From Shewanella pneumatophori (lineage in GTDB: Bacteria; Pseudomonadota; Gammaproteobacteria; Enterobacterales; Shewanellaceae): 64,000 nt of DNA. The translations under genes were made by a program, and so were the position numbers. The notes beneath the pieces were generated by a model. That model had not been told where the DNA came from and did no database searches. It saw nothing but the letters and a program-made list of their open reading frames with translations. The DNA lies in NCBI RefSeq assembly GCF_023283895.1, contig NZ_JAKILB010000003.1, forward strand, positions 186,001 through 250,000, given 5' to 3'. Shown here piece by piece: positions 33,686-42,031 of this stretch (its first letter is position 1; the number at the start of each line of letters is the position of its first letter).

Positions 33686-35565
33686 CAGACACCACCACTC
33701 CCGCTTCTATTGATAATGATATCTATAGCTGTCTTAACCTTGACGCCCCTAAGAGCTTTTTCCTATTTGCCGGTGCTGGCTCGGGGAAAACCCGTTCATT
33801 AGTTGAAGTGCTCAAGCGATTTCGCGAGCAGAACTTACATCGCTTACGAGCAAATGCTCAGCAAGTAGCGATCATTACTTACACCAATGCAGCATGTGAC
33901 GAAATCAAGCGTCGCTTGGAGTTCGATCCAAGCTTCAGCGTTTCAACAATTCATAGCTTCGCTTGGGAACTTATAAAGTTTCACCCAAACGACATTAGAG
34001 AAATGCTCAAAGCCAGTCTTCAAGCTGATATTGAAATACTTGAAGATGCTCAGAGTAAAGGACGTGCAGGCACAAAGGCGGCAGAAGACAGGCCTCGACA
34101 GATTGCGTCAAAACAAAGTCGTCTTGGCTCGCTTGATAGAATTCGGAAGTTTTCATACAGCCCCAGCGGAGATAATACGAGCAGAGACTCTCTTAGTCAC
34201 GCTGAAGTAATCGGTATGACCGCGGAACTTCTGACAAACAAACCTCTTTTGCAACAGATCCTTATTCGCAAATATCCTGTGTTGCTCGTAGACGAGAGCC
34301 AAGATACTAAGAAAGAGCTCATTGAGGCACTATTTGCTGTTCAAGCATCCCATAAAGAGCAGTTTTCAATGGGGCTATTTGGCGATGTTATGCAACGGAT
34401 CTACAACGATGGCAAAGAGCATTTAGGTCAAGACTTACCTGATGACTGGCTGACTCCCAAAAAGGAATACAACTACCGCTGTCCGCGACGGGTTGTTAGG
34501 CTTATCAATAAAATCCGTGAGGATGTTGACCAAAATCAGCAACTACCAGTTAAAGATACGGAAGGCTTTGTCCGTCTATTTATCGCAGATACCCGAGACG
34601 AAATTGATAAATCTACATTTGAAGAATCGGTTTGCCAAGAAATGGCAAAAATTACCGAAGATGAACTTTGGATAGAAGATAGGAAGAGTAGGAAAACACT
34701 AACCTTAGAGCATCATATGGCTGCGAGACGGGGAGGGTTTTCAAGCTTTTTTGACCCTCTGTATGCAATTGATAAACTCAAGACTAGTTTACTTGATGGT
34801 ACAAATGCCTGTATCACGCTGTTTTCAGAGCGAGTTCTACCACTTATTAATAGCTTGGAGGTTGGGAATCAATTTGCTATTAGCCGAATAGTAAACAAAT
34901 ATTCACCACTTATTGCTACTGACCGCCTACAAGTGAGTAGTAGCCCGAGAGCGGAGCTGGATAAAGCCAAGCATGCTGTTAATTCTCTGCATGCTTTGTG
35001 GGATGAAACTTCTGAGCCCAGCCTGAACAGCATACTCAAAGAAGTTCATCGTAGCGGACTATTCCCATTACCTGAGATGTTAGCTGTTATCGCAGCTAGA
35101 GAAGAGGAAGAAGAGTATCAAGAGCCTGAGAATGAGCGTGATGTCAACCCAGTTATTGATGCTTGGGACAATGCTCTTAAAGCAAAGTTCAGCGAATTTA
35201 AGGCATATGTTCAGTATATTTCAGACGAGTCCGAATTCGGCACTCATCAGGGGATTAAGGGTCTTGAATTTCCCCGTGTTATGGTCATATTAGATGATGA
35301 AGAGGCCCGAGGTTTTTTATTTAGTTACGACAAGCTATTTAGAGTCAAGCCACTCACAACCACTGACCTACGCAATCAAAGAGAGGGTAAAGAGACTGGT
35401 ATCGATCGCACCAAAAGGCTCTTTTATGTAACTTGCAGCCGAGCTGAAGAGAGCTTGGCTATTATAGCTTATACAGATAAACCAGACGAAGTCATTAGAA
35501 CAGCACTCCAAGAAGGATGGTTTGAAGAGGGGGAGATTATTCCTACTCCCACAGCAAAAGGTTAA
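33682..35565 (+). CDS. gajB: GajB-like UvrD/Rep-family helicase (Gabija)
   Basis: 627 aa, longer than the reference GajB (~494 aa). All main superfamily 1A helicase motifs are visible: FLFAGAGSGKTRSLVEV (I), AIITYTNAACDEIKRRL (Ia), VSTIHSFAWELIK (Ib), VLLVDESQDTKKE (II), FGDVMQRIY (III), YNYRCPRRV (IV), THQGIKGLEFPRVMVI (V) and LFYVTCSRAEESLAII (VI). It probably senses or unwinds DNA and activates the partner nuclease. The ATG lies inside the last codon and stop of gajA (ATGA overlap), so the pair is co-translated. Pairing of a class 2 OLD nuclease with a UvrD-like helicase is the defining Gabija layout. Confidence 0.88.
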   Translation: MTDTTTPASIDNDIYSCLNLDAPKSFFLFAGAGSGKTRSLVEVLKRFREQNLHRLRANAQQVAIITYTNAACDEIKRRLEFDPSFSVSTIHSFAWELIKFHPNDIREMLKASLQADIEILEDAQSKGRAGTKAAEDRPRQIASKQSRLGSLDRIRKFSYSPSGDNTSRDSLSHAEVIGMTAELLTNKPLLQQILIRKYPVLLVDESQDTKKELIEALFAVQASHKEQFSMGLFGDVMQRIYNDGKEHLGQDLPDDWLTPKKEYNYRCPRRVVRLINKIREDVDQNQQLPVKDTEGFVRLFIADTRDEIDKSTFEESVCQEMAKITEDELWIEDRKSRKTLTLEHHMAARRGGFSSFFDPLYAIDKLKTSLLDGTNACITLFSERVLPLINSLEVGNQFAISRIVNKYSPLIATDRLQVSSSPRAELDKAKHAVNSLHALWDETSEPSLNSILKEVHRSGLFPLPEMLAVIAAREEEEEYQEPENERDVNPVIDAWDNALKAKFSEFKAYVQYISDESEFGTHQGIKGLEFPRVMVILDDEEARGFLFSYDKLFRVKPLTTTDLRNQREGKETGIDRTKRLFYVTCSRAEESLAIIAYTDKPDEVIRTALQEGWFEEGEIIPTPTAKG

Positions 35566-35734
35566 TAACTCTTGGCTCTCACGAATTAATCGGGTCAGAG
35601 TAAAATTTAGCAGTGTCATTTTCGAAAACAGGAATAACACATGCTCCAACTTTTGGCTCAAGCCTGTTATCCATAATTTGATTAGTTTTGTATGCCAAAA
35701 GTCTATGGTTCCAGAGTTGACCAAATCACGAGCC

Positions 35735-35805
35735 AACTCACTTTGGGGCAAAATGAGTCAGCGTAGATCTCGCTGACTCGAAATTGGACAAAAATGAGCT
35801 AGAGT
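35735..35805 (+). repeat. Dispersed cargo-boundary repeat, copy B (long, with hairpin)
   Basis: Contains AACTCACTTTGGGGCAAAA (shared with copies C and D) and then GAGTCAGCG-TAGATCT-CGCTGACTC, a perfect 9-bp inverted repeat, and ACTCGAAATTGGACAAAA (shared with copy A). It lies ~170 bp past the gajB stop. Confidence 0.7.
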
Positions 35806-35889
35806 TTTTTATCTAACGTGGAGGCTTAGTATTAGAAAAACTATGGCTAAATCATGTTCTTTAAAAAGAATGCCTTCCCGAATGCTTTG

Positions 35890-36831
35890 TTATACCTGTT
35901 GATACGGTATGTGAGTAAAGCGTTTGAAATTTAACAGGTGTGAGTTCTTGCTTTGCAAATGCTTAACTACACTAAACCATTCCAAGTTCAGCGAGAACAA
36001 TCGATTCACCTTCTCGGTAACGGTATCAACAACATCGATGTCATCCAGTAAACAGTCATACTCTAGCTCAACTTGACGTCTCTTTGCATTAATGACTTCT
36101 ATGCTTTTATCCATCTGATTTTTTACTAAGCTTCTGCTTTTTAGATGCATTTCTGAAATTGCATAGATGTAGCCATCCATAATTTCGTGCAGGTCAATTT
36201 TATCACCATAGTTTGATAACTTATTTTTTTTAACACCACCATCTATTAGCGCTTGCTTATCAAGCGGTACGTGAAACACTGCAAAATTTTGATTGTCTTC
36301 AGGTCGAGTGCGGAAGCCTGAAGTGAAAGTTCTTACAGGAAGCGAAGCATGTTGAACATAATTGCGCAGCTGACATCCTACTACGTATTCAGAGTTTTCA
36401 TTGAATATCTCTTCTCGATGCGCTTTTATTTTCTCGATATCATTATCTGAGTCAGTAATTTTATGGACGAAACAAGTGGTTTTCACAATATCCCCATCTT
36501 TATTTTTATGCTCGCGATAGTGGTCGTCAAGGTATAGCTTACTCAAATTTAAACAGTTGAAAAAAAGTCGATTTAGTTTACTTCGACAATCATGATTCTT
36601 AACGTAATCGTACGTAACGCTGTTAGAAATTGCTCTGACACTCATCTCATACATTACAGATTTAGCATCAACGTAGGATTCTATTACCTGATCATATAAT
36701 TCTTCATGATTGAGTACCCTTGATAGAACCTTCCTAGCATTGCTAAGTTCGAGGTACTCATTAGAACTCAGCTTGATTTTGTGAGTTACAAGTTCATGAC
36801 CATTCATGATATAAAAATGTAGTTCTTTCAA
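35890..36831 (-). CDS. HEPN-motif protein (R-x4-H), putative toxin or RNase
   Basis: 313 aa; the listed start is a TTG with AAGG at good spacing, and an ATG eight codons later is an alternative. The central segment CQLRNYVQHASLPV holds R156-N157-x3-H161, the RN-x3-H pattern of HEPN ribonuclease-fold proteins. It is surrounded by long helices, and no other domain is recognised. HEPN proteins act in many defence and abortive-infection systems as RNases, usually as dimers. It is the last cargo gene before the right end and convergent with the Gabija-like operon. Function is inferred from one motif. Confidence 0.6.
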   Translation of the reverse strand: MKELHFYIMNGHELVTHKIKLSSNEYLELSNARKVLSRVLNHEELYDQVIESYVDAKSVMYEMSVRAISNSVTYDYVKNHDCRSKLNRLFFNCLNLSKLYLDDHYREHKNKDGDIVKTTCFVHKITDSDNDIEKIKAHREEIFNENSEYVVGCQLRNYVQHASLPVRTFTSGFRTRPEDNQNFAVFHVPLDKQALIDGGVKKNKLSNYGDKIDLHEIMDGYIYAISEMHLKSRSLVKNQMDKSIEVINAKRRQVELEYDCLLDDIDVVDTVTEKVNRLFSLNLEWFSVVKHLQSKNSHLLNFKRFTHIPYQQV

Positions 36832-37059
36832 ATTATTAGCCTTGATAATGATTGCTATTTTTATTTTTTACACATTACATAAATAAGTAAAGCTAGGTCA
36901 ATTAGGAGGCTGAACATTTGTGTAGACTGTCAGCCCCAACTCATAAAGGGGCATAAATGAGCTAAGACTAATTTATATATTCACTCAAAAACCCAACCTC
37001 CTATCGAATTTCCATTCAAAGGCCTTATCTAAATTTATAAGCGCAGATGTAGGACAAAA
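36832..37059. other. Right-end flank with dispersed repeat copy C
   Basis: Non-coding. Copy C of the short repeat (AACTCATAAAGGGGCATAAA) lies at 36939-36958; no gene is seen between the HEPN-motif gene and the right-end motifs. Confidence 0.55.
36939..36966 (+). repeat. Dispersed cargo-boundary repeat, copy C (short)
   Basis: AACTCATAAAGGGGCATAAA followed by TGAGCTAAG; the same AACTC-N6-GGGGCA pattern as copies B and D, and TGAGCTA(G/A) also follows the repeat in copy B. Confidence 0.55.
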
Positions 37060-37136
37060 TAATAGTTAATTTCATGTGCTACCCAATAACGAGTTTCACA
37101 TCGCTGGATTTATTTCATTTGAAACCGGATCCCACA
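37060..37136 (-). repeat. Right end of the Tn7-like element with probable TnsB-binding repeats
   Basis: Read on the minus strand from 37136: TGTGGGATCCGGTTTCAAAT, then AAATCCAGCGATGTGAAAC (37111-37093), then ACATGAAATTAAC. The second motif matches the left-end copy at 18397-18416 in most positions. The end lies only 45 bp from the first SOS box of lexA. Confidence 0.82.
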
Positions 37137-37163
37137 TATATTTACATTATAGCTGGTTAATAC

Positions 37164-37215
37164 TTGCACTCATTAAAATACTGTATATACTGACAGGTAC
37201 TGTATAGAAAGACAG
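37164..37215 (+). promoter_or_regulatory. lexA promoter with two SOS boxes
   Basis: A -35 box TTGCAC (37164-37169) and a -10 box TATACT (37186-37191) with a 16-bp spacer. Two LexA operators of the CTG-N10-CAG form overlap or follow the -10: CTGTATATACTGACAG (37181-37196) and CTGTATAGAAAGACAG (37200-37215). Tandem operators are standard for lexA autoregulation. The transposon end at 37136 is only 28 bp upstream of the -35, so the promoter was left intact. Confidence 0.92.
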
Positions 37216-37223
37216 GGTTAACC

Positions 37224-37844
37224 ATGAGACCACTTACACCACGCCAAGCTGAAATTTTAGAGCTAATTAAACGTAATATTGCTGATACTGGCATGCCACC
37301 AACCCGTGCCGAGATCGCTAGACGTTTGGGCTTTAAATCTGCCAATGCTGCCGAAGAGCATTTAAAGGCACTGGCCAAAAAAGGCTGCATTGAAATTATG
37401 CCTGGCACTTCTCGCGGCATTAAGTTAACCCAAGAAGATACAGAAGAAACCGAATTAGGCTTACCACTTATTGGCCAAGTCGCTGCTGGTGAACCTATTT
37501 TGGCCCAAGAACATGTTGAGCAACATTACCAAGTTGACCCAGCGATGTTCCGCCCATCAGCAGACTTTTTACTACGAGTTCGCGGTGACAGTATGAAGAA
37601 TATCGGCATACTCGAAGGCGACTTACTAGCAGTACACAAGATTCAGCAAGCGCGTAATGGTCAAGTTGTTGTTGCCCGAGTGGAAGACGATGTTACCGTT
37701 AAGCGTTTTGAGAAAAAAGGTAATAAAGTTTTCTTACATGCAGAGAACGACGATTACTCACCTATTGAAGTGGATCTAGCAAACCAGAGCCTAAGCATTG
37801 AAGGGTTAGCCGTTGGCGTGATCCGTAATGGAGATTGGCAATGA
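37224..37844 (+). CDS. lexA: LexA, SOS response repressor/autoprotease
   Basis: 206 aa. The N-terminal winged helix ([38 protein letters not shown]) binds SOS boxes. The cleavage site is the Ala-Gly bond in [13 protein letters not shown]. The catalytic dyad is Ser in [12 protein letters not shown] and Lys in [14 protein letters not shown]. RecA filaments trigger self-cleavage and derepress SOS genes. The gene is preceded by its own two SOS boxes and its stop overlaps the start of sulA, so both are induced together. Transcription is autoregulated. Confidence 0.97.
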   Translation: MRPLTPRQAEILELIKRNIADTGMPPTRAEIARRLGFKSANAAEEHLKALAKKGCIEIMPGTSRGIKLTQEDTEETELGLPLIGQVAAGEPILAQEHVEQHYQVDPAMFRPSADFLLRVRGDSMKNIGILEGDLLAVHKIQQARNGQVVVARVEDDVTVKRFEKKGNKVFLHAENDDYSPIEVDLANQSLSIEGLAVGVIRNGDWQ

Positions 37845-38377
37845 ACAAACTAATTGGCACGAGCCCACGCCACCCTGGACTTTGGCAAGATCTGCCATCA
37901 ACCACACTGGCAAGTAACACGGTAAACGACATTACTACCATGAGCACACAAACTCAGGGTCGTGATGAGCTAAAACAAATTAGCGCGCAATTGTCGCAGT
38001 TAAGCCAACAAGGTCGCTGGATCGTACTAATTAGCCCACCAAATATTGGCTATAAGCAAATGCTTGCTGCAGCTGGTGTGCGTATGGACCGAATTTTATT
38101 AGTTCATGCAAAAGATGAAGTAGAAACATTATGGGCAATGGAAAAAGCGCTTATGAGCGGCACTTCTAGTGCTGTTATCACTTGGACGCCATCGTTAGAT
38201 GCACGTGATAGCAGACGCCTACAAATTGTTGCCAAAAGTGCTCGTGCAGCTGGGATTATTATCGAAAATTCGACTGACACCAGCAATGAAAATGTAAATG
38301 GTCACTTACCAAGCAGCGCAATTAACATACAGGATAATGCTTTTTCACAAGCCTCACTGTTTGGTGGTATTCACTAG
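37841..38377 (+). CDS. sulA: SulA, SOS-induced cell division inhibitor
   Basis: 178 aa from the ATG at 37841, which overlaps the lexA stop (ATGA); a TTG two codons upstream is also open. It binds FtsZ and blocks septation until DNA is repaired. Recognisable SulA features are the [22 protein letters not shown] core and the segment [21 protein letters not shown], with [20 protein letters not shown]. The N-terminal ~45 and C-terminal ~30 residues are variable, as expected. It shares the lexA SOS promoter. In E. coli sulA is elsewhere, so the lexA-sulA operon is a feature of this lineage. Confidence 0.93.
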   Translation: MNKLIGTSPRHPGLWQDLPSTTLASNTVNDITTMSTQTQGRDELKQISAQLSQLSQQGRWIVLISPPNIGYKQMLAAAGVRMDRILLVHAKDEVETLWAMEKALMSGTSSAVITWTPSLDARDSRRLQIVAKSARAAGIIIENSTDTSNENVNGHLPSSAINIQDNAFSQASLFGGIH

Positions 38378-38433
38378 TCATTTTTGCTAGCCATCTTTCT
38401 AATTCATTCTTTCTAGTAAAGAAATACAGTTAT

Positions 38434-38463
38434 AAAAAAGCTCTCGTACGAGGGCTTTTTTAT
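38434..38463 (+). terminator. Terminator after lexA-sulA
   Basis: Stem AAAAAAGCTCTCG/CGAGGGCTTTTTT with a short TA loop, one internal mismatch and a T run. Confidence 0.85.
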
Positions 38464-38849
38464 TTTCACCATTCAGCAAATCATTTGAAAAGTGATCTTG
38501 ATCAATATTTAAACACCAAGTAGTGTAAGAACTATAACAACGATATTTTGTTATATCCGAACGATTTAGTTGTCGGTCTTATATTTCCAAACCCGCTGTT
38601 CAATACAGCGAATAAAGACTGAAGTCGGCCTGATATATTTCAGCCGTAAGTGCCAATGTGGTGACACTAAACAGTAACCAATACTGAATAAACAATAGTC
38701 GATACCGTAACTCGTTTAGTTATTGAGAGATTGACATACCACTCGCGCACTTTGAAGTCATCGTTGCTTTTTTGGGAACTGAAGAGTTTACATAGAGCAG
38801 AGACTTACTGTGTGACTCTTCTTTGTCTTGTTGACAGAGGAGAAGTCTA
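38464..38849 (+). promoter_or_regulatory. Upstream region of the cox operon with an FNR/EtrA-like box
   Basis: About 385 bp with no gene. At 38492-38505 GTGATCTTGATCAA matches the FNR consensus TTGAT-N4-ATCAA at 9 of 10 positions. This suggests oxygen-dependent control by FNR/EtrA of the oxidase operon, as inference. The gene start is a GTG at 38850 with a strong AGAGGAGAAG ribosome binding site. Confidence 0.5.
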
Positions 38850-40415
38850 GTGAAGCAATTGTTGTATTGTGTGCTGGTGTTACTATTTTCACCCGCGCTT
38901 GTTGCATCAGAGATGCCACTTAACATGACCAAAGGTGTTACGGATATCAGTGGCCAGGTTTACAGCCTGCACATGATTATTCTGTACATCTGTTGTGCTA
39001 TTGGTGTCGTGGTTTTTGGCGTAATGATTTATGCCATGATCAACCATCGCAAATCAAAAGGCGCTGTAGCCGCCAATTTTCATGAAAGTACCAAAGTCGA
39101 GATTCTGTGGACGGTTGTGCCCTTTCTTATTCTTATCGGCATGGCAATTCCTGCGACCAAAACTCTAATTGCAATGGAAGATCCCAGTAATGCCGATCTG
39201 ACCATTAAAATTACCGGCTCGCAATGGAAATGGCATTACAGCTATTTCGATAAAGACATCTCATTTTTCAGTCTCCTCTCTACTCCGCGTGAACAGATAG
39301 ATGGCCAGCAAGCTAAAGGTGAAAACTACCTACTTGAAGTAGACAAGCCGTTAGTGCTGCCAATCAATCGGAAAGTGCGATTTTTAATGACTTCAGACGA
39401 TGTTATCCACTCATGGTGGGTACCCGCTTTTGCCGTTAAAAAGGACGCTAACCCCGGATTTATTAACGAAGCTTGGACCAAAATTGATAAGCCTGGCGTA
39501 TACCGCGGTCAATGTGCCGAGCTTTGCGGTAAAGACCATGGCTTTATGCCAATTGTGGTTGAAGCATTATCAGAAGCAGACTTCGATGCGTGGCTAATCG
39601 CCCAGCAGCAACAAGCCAGCCAAGCTGAAGCCGCGGCGCAAGCAGCATTGTCGCAAACCCTCACCATGGATGAATTAATGGCTCAAGGTGAGCAAGTTTA
39701 TCTCGCGCGCTGCGCTGCTTGTCACCAACCAAATGGTGCAGGTCTACCCGGTGTATTCCCATCATTAATTGGTAGTCCATTAATCAAAGGACCTGTTGCA
39801 GGCCATATTGATATCGTAGTTAACGGTAAACCCGGTACAGCCATGCAAGCCTTCTCGCAGCAACTTACAGCTACAGAAATTGCTGCCGTTGTGACTTATG
39901 AACGTAATGCATGGGGCAATGACTCAGGCGATACAGTACAAGCATCAGACGTAAGTAATAACGCTGCAACTCCAAGCTCAGATGCTGATGCAGCAAGCGA
40001 TAGTGATATGAGCAATGCCACTACGCTACCTGCAAACTTACCTGCCGAACAAGCACAAGCTGAAGTGACGAGCGAAGTACAACAAGCTGCACTGTTAGAT
40101 GACTTAACCATGGAGCAACTCATGTCCATGGGCGAGAAAGTGTATATGACCAGCTGCGTAGCTTGCCACCAAGCAACAGGGGCAGGTCTGCCACCAGCCT
40201 TCCCTTCACTCGTTGGCAGCCCCGTAATCAAAGGGCCTGTAGCCGATCACCTTGAAATGGTTATCAATGGTAAACCGGGCACTGCAATGCAGGCATTTGG
40301 TCAGCAGCTTACGCCACAAGAGATTGCGGCAGTGATTACTTTTGAACGTAATGCTTGGGGTAACGACTCCGGCGATGTCGTTCAAGCCACCGATGTTGAT
40401 GGTCACGGAAAGTAG
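38850..40415 (+). CDS. coxB: CoxB, cytochrome c oxidase subunit II with two fused cytochrome c domains (caa3-type)
   Basis: 521 aa starting at GTG with a strong ribosome binding site. A signal/lipoprotein-like N-terminus and two transmembrane helices are followed by the CuA domain: HSWWVPAF and QCAELCGKDHGFM. Two c-type heme domains follow: CAACHQPNGAGLPGVFPSL at residue ~288 and CVACHQATGAGLPPAFPSL at ~436. The repeated segments (VYMTSC.../VYLARC..., KGPVAxHxxxVxNGKPGTAM) show an internal duplication. Single-heme fusions are the common caa3 form, so two is notable. First gene of the cox operon. Confidence 0.95.
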   Translation: MKQLLYCVLVLLFSPALVASEMPLNMTKGVTDISGQVYSLHMIILYICCAIGVVVFGVMIYAMINHRKSKGAVAANFHESTKVEILWTVVPFLILIGMAIPATKTLIAMEDPSNADLTIKITGSQWKWHYSYFDKDISFFSLLSTPREQIDGQQAKGENYLLEVDKPLVLPINRKVRFLMTSDDVIHSWWVPAFAVKKDANPGFINEAWTKIDKPGVYRGQCAELCGKDHGFMPIVVEALSEADFDAWLIAQQQQASQAEAAAQAALSQTLTMDELMAQGEQVYLARCAACHQPNGAGLPGVFPSLIGSPLIKGPVAGHIDIVVNGKPGTAMQAFSQQLTATEIAAVVTYERNAWGNDSGDTVQASDVSNNAATPSSDADAASDSDMSNATTLPANLPAEQAQAEVTSEVQQAALLDDLTMEQLMSMGEKVYMTSCVACHQATGAGLPPAFPSLVGSPVIKGPVADHLEMVINGKPGTAMQAFGQQLTPQEIAAVITFERNAWGNDSGDVVQATDVDGHGK

Positions 40416-40424
40416 GGGATTAAC

Positions 40425-42029
40425 ATGAGCACAATTACACAAGATTCACCCGTCGCTCAAGACGATCACCATGATGACCACCATCATGGTGCGCCGAAAG
40501 GCATTATGCGCTGGATTTTAACCACCAACCATAAAGACATAGGCACGCTCTATTTATGGTTTAGCTTCATTATGTTTTTAACTGGTGGCGCCATGGCAAT
40601 GGTGATCCGCGCAGAGCTATTTCAGCCAGGTCTACAACTTGTCGAGCCTAACTTCTTTAATCAAATGACCACAGTCCATGGTTTGATTATGGTTTTTGGT
40701 GCTGTCATGCCAGCCTTTACAGGCTTAGCCAACTGGTTAATTCCTATGATGATTGGCGCGCCAGATATGGCTCTGCCACGTATGAATAACTGGAGCTTTT
40801 GGATTTTACCCTTCGCTTTCGCCATCCTATTAAGCTCGCTATTTATGGAAGGCGGTGGTCCAAACTTTGGTTGGACTTTCTATGCCCCGCTTTCAACCAC
40901 CTATAGCCCAGACAGCACCGCCCTATTTGTGTTTGCAGTACATATTATGGGAATAAGCTCGATTATGGGTGCAATTAACGTAGTCGTTACCATAGTTAAT
41001 ATGCGCGCACCGGGCATGAAGTGGATGAAGTTGCCGCTGTTTGTTTGGACCTGGCTGATTACTGCATTTTTATTAATTGCAGTAATGCCAGTACTTGCTG
41101 GTGTAGTGACTATGGTGTTAACCGATAAGTATTTTGGTACCAGCTTTTTTGACGCCGCGGGCGGTGGTGATCCGGTGATGTTCCAGCATATTTTCTGGTT
41201 TTTTGGTCACCCAGAAGTGTACATCATGATTTTGCCGTCATTCGGTATCATCTCCGCGATTGTGCCGGCCTTTAGTCGTAAACGCCTATTTGGTTACTCC
41301 TCGATGGTTTACGCTACAGCCAGTATTGCGATTTTGTCATTCCTGGTGTGGGCACACCATATGTTCACCACAGGTATGCCGGTGTTCGCCGAGCTATTCT
41401 TTATGTATTGCACCATGTTGATTGCGGTGCCGACAGGGGTAAAAGTATTTAACTGGGTAGCCACCATGTGGCGCGGCTCAATCAGTTTTGAAACCCCAAT
41501 GTTATTTTCGGTAGCGTTTATTATTTTGTTCACCATTGGTGGTTTCTCCGGTTTAATGCTGGCGATTACACCTGCGGACTTTCAGTATCACGATACCTAC
41601 TTTGTTGTTGCCCACTTCCATTATGTACTAGTAACCGGCGCCATCTTCTCGATTATGGCTGCGGCCTATTATTGGTTACCCAAATGGACAGGCCACATGT
41701 ATAGCGAAACCTTAGGACGCTGGCATTTCTGGTGCTCAGTGATTTCGGTCAATGTGTTGTTCTTCCCGATGCATTTCCTTGGCCTTGCGGGTATGCCAAG
41801 GCGTATTCCTGACTACGCTATCCAGTTTGCCGACGTAAACCAAATCGTGTCGATAGGTGGTTTTGCCTTTGGTCTGTCGCAGTTAATTTTCTTGGCAGTG
41901 GTGATTAAATGTATTCGTGGCGGTGAGAAAGCGCCCGCTAAACCGTGGGATGGTGCCGAAGGACTAGAATGGACTATTGCCAGCCCTGCACCTTATCACT
42001 CATTTACGACGCCACCAGAGGTGAAGTAA
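40425..42029 (+). CDS. ctaD: CoxA/CtaD, cytochrome c oxidase subunit I
   Basis: 534 aa with 12 transmembrane helices. It holds heme a, heme a3 and CuB, reduces O2 to water and pumps protons. The family signatures are WILTTNHKDIGTLYLWF, the CuB/heme a3 block WFFGHPEVYIMILPSFG, the AHHMF motif and the HDTYFVVAHFHYV heme-ligand region. A His-rich N-terminus (DDHHDDHHHGAPKG) is unusual and might bind metal. The ATG at 40425 lies 9 bp after the coxB stop. All conserved His ligands appear present. Confidence 0.97.
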   Translation: MSTITQDSPVAQDDHHDDHHHGAPKGIMRWILTTNHKDIGTLYLWFSFIMFLTGGAMAMVIRAELFQPGLQLVEPNFFNQMTTVHGLIMVFGAVMPAFTGLANWLIPMMIGAPDMALPRMNNWSFWILPFAFAILLSSLFMEGGGPNFGWTFYAPLSTTYSPDSTALFVFAVHIMGISSIMGAINVVVTIVNMRAPGMKWMKLPLFVWTWLITAFLLIAVMPVLAGVVTMVLTDKYFGTSFFDAAGGGDPVMFQHIFWFFGHPEVYIMILPSFGIISAIVPAFSRKRLFGYSSMVYATASIAILSFLVWAHHMFTTGMPVFAELFFMYCTMLIAVPTGVKVFNWVATMWRGSISFETPMLFSVAFIILFTIGGFSGLMLAITPADFQYHDTYFVVAHFHYVLVTGAIFSIMAAAYYWLPKWTGHMYSETLGRWHFWCSVISVNVLFFPMHFLGLAGMPRRIPDYAIQFADVNQIVSIGGFAFGLSQLIFLAVVIKCIRGGEKAPAKPWDGAEGLEWTIASPAPYHSFTTPPEVK

Positions 42030-42031
42030 AC

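Larger units (their letters stand above)
18284..37136. mobile_element. Tn7-like transposon (~18.9 kb) inserted between plsB and lexA
   Basis: The element has TnsA, TnsB, TnsC and TniQ/TnsD genes on the minus strand and terminal inverted repeats of which 20 of 22 bases match (18287-18308 against 37112-37133 on the opposite strand). The right end is CCCACA, giving the canonical TGTGGG Tn7-family terminus. The left end reads TATGGG, so it is slightly degenerate. The TATAT-rich flanks on both sides fit a 5-bp TATAT-type target duplication, but low complexity prevents an exact call. Cargo includes Gabija-like genes, attC-bearing cassettes and a HEPN-motif gene. No TnsE, CRISPR or Cas gene is present. 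Exact left boundary is uncertain by 2-3 bp. Confidence 0.9.

Noticed and set aside
18284..37136. CRISPR-associated Tn7-like transposon
   Set aside because: No Cas genes or CRISPR repeats are present and TniQ is of TnsD size.
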